The notes under the pieces are model-generated. The model saw only the letters and a list, made by a program, of their open reading frames with translations. It made no database searches and had not been told where the DNA came from. 14,535 nucleotides of DNA from CAMYLR01 sp039590215 (GTDB lineage Bacteria > Gemmatimonadota > Gemmatimonadetes > JACCXV01 > JAHWKZ01). The translations under genes were made by a program, and so were the position numbers. This document shows positions 13,901-14,535 of the stretch, piece by piece (the stretch's first letter is position 1; the number at the start of each line of letters is the position of its first letter). The stretch lies in NCBI GenBank assembly GCA_039590215.1, contig JBDHFX010000044.1:1-14535 (forward strand), read 5' to 3'.

Positions 13901-14535
13901 TTACGCCGGTTCGACCCTCACCGGGCACACCTTTAGCTCGGCGGTTTCCGTGATCGGGTCGTAGCCCGAGCCGGTCAACACGTTGATCGGGACGTCCGCG
14001 AAGCTAAAGCTGGCGAACACAGTGCCTCGCGGCGAGCGGTTGGTCGCCTTGACCTTGATCCGCAACGACCCGCGAGGGCTCGATACCTCGGCCCACTCGC
14101 CGTCGGCCAAACCCCACGCGTCGACGTCGATCGGGTTGACCTCGAGCGTTTCCTCAGGAAGCAGATAATCGATGCCGGCTGCGCGCCCGGTTTGAGTTCG
14201 CGTGTGATACGATGCCAATCGACGACCGGTCGTCAGCCATACCGGGTACTCGTCGTTGATCGTCTCCGCTGGGTCGCGGTACTCGATCAGCTTGAAGACC
14301 CCGCGCCCATTGACAAACTCCCGCTCATGGAGGCGCGGTGTTCCCGGATGCCCGGCGTGTGGCACCGGCCACTGATATTCGCTGTGCTCGACGCGGTCCC
14401 AATCGAGCCCATGGTAAGTCACCGACAGCTCGCACAGCTCGTTGAACACGTCTTTGGCGGATTCGAACTCGAAGCCCCCGAAACCAATCCGCTGTGCCAA
14501 TCGTGACACGATCCACCAGTCGGGCTTGGCTTCGC
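13901..14535 (-). CDS. Molybdopterin oxidoreductase, formate dehydrogenase alpha-like, C-terminal part
   Basis: About 211 residues are visible and the frame is open through the window edge (...EAKPDWWIVSRLAQRIG), so the N-terminus with the Fe-S and active-site residues lies outside. The visible part ends the catalytic domain and contains the complete molybdopterin-dinucleotide-binding beta-barrel: YPVWLTTGRRLASYHTRTQTGR, then PEETLEVNPIDVDAWGLADGEWAEVSSPRG and the final GSGYDPITETAELKVCPVRVE. This wording fits the alpha subunit of soluble or NAD-dependent formate dehydrogenases. Relatives such as nitrate reductases are less likely, but the substrate cannot be settled without the missing part. 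Confidence 0.9.
   Translation of the reverse strand, partial: EAKPDWWIVSRLAQRIGFGGFEFESAKDVFNELCELSVTYHGLDWDRVEHSEYQWPVPHAGHPGTPRLHEREFVNGRGVFKLIEYRDPAETINDEYPVWLTTGRRLASYHTRTQTGRAAGIDYLLPEETLEVNPIDVDAWGLADGEWAEVSSPRGSLRIKVKATNRSPRGTVFASFSFADVPINVLTGSGYDPITETAELKVCPVRVEPA

Overview
The window looks like chromosomal DNA of roughly 60% GC from a Gram-negative, respiring bacterium. It is almost fully coding, with short gaps, frequent 4-base gene overlaps and some TTG/GTG starts. A Sec-type (clade II-like) nitrous oxide reductase locus, a lipoprotein fragment with a serine-rich linker and Ig-like start, and a formate dehydrogenase-type molybdoenzyme suggest an uncultivated soil or marine lineage. 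Gemmatimonadota or a related phylum is my best guess, by inference only.

Region 1 (1-6183, + strand) is a nos operon: end of a cytochrome c gene, nosZ, a CBS-pair gene, a polytopic membrane protein in the NosB position, nosD, nosF and nosY. Adjacent genes overlap by 4 bases or are a few bases apart, so they are very likely co-transcribed and translationally coupled. The promoter lies upstream of the window and no nosL is visible. The striking point is that nosZ has all seven histidines expected for the CuZ centre but stops just after the first CuA ligand. The C-terminal CuA loop is missing and a CBS-domain gene begins one base after the stop codon. The NosZ signal peptide carries a perfect 8-residue tandem duplication and a lipobox.

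Region 2 (6178-8813, - strand) converges on nosY. It reads CBS-pair protein, tandem universal stress protein, DUF5335-like protein and a ZIP metal transporter, a compact set probably driven by a promoter near 8785-8813.

Region 3 (8869-11107, - strand) has a DASS/SLC13 anion transporter, a strong intrinsic terminator, and a cold-shock protein gene. The cold-shock gene has a good -35 box, a leader of about 200 nt with an internal terminator and a competing long-range helix, and two tandem in-frame ribosome-binding site/ATG pairs.

Region 4 (11131-13598, + strand) has a SpoT-type HD hydrolase, a small membrane-anchored Coa1-like protein, a membrane-anchored alpha/beta hydrolase and, behind its own promoter, a small secreted protein of unknown function.

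Region 5 (13630-14535, - strand) has a truncated lipoprotein fragment and the C-terminal part of a molybdopterin oxidoreductase that runs off the window edge. No tRNA, rRNA, CRISPR array, insertion sequence or phage gene was seen.
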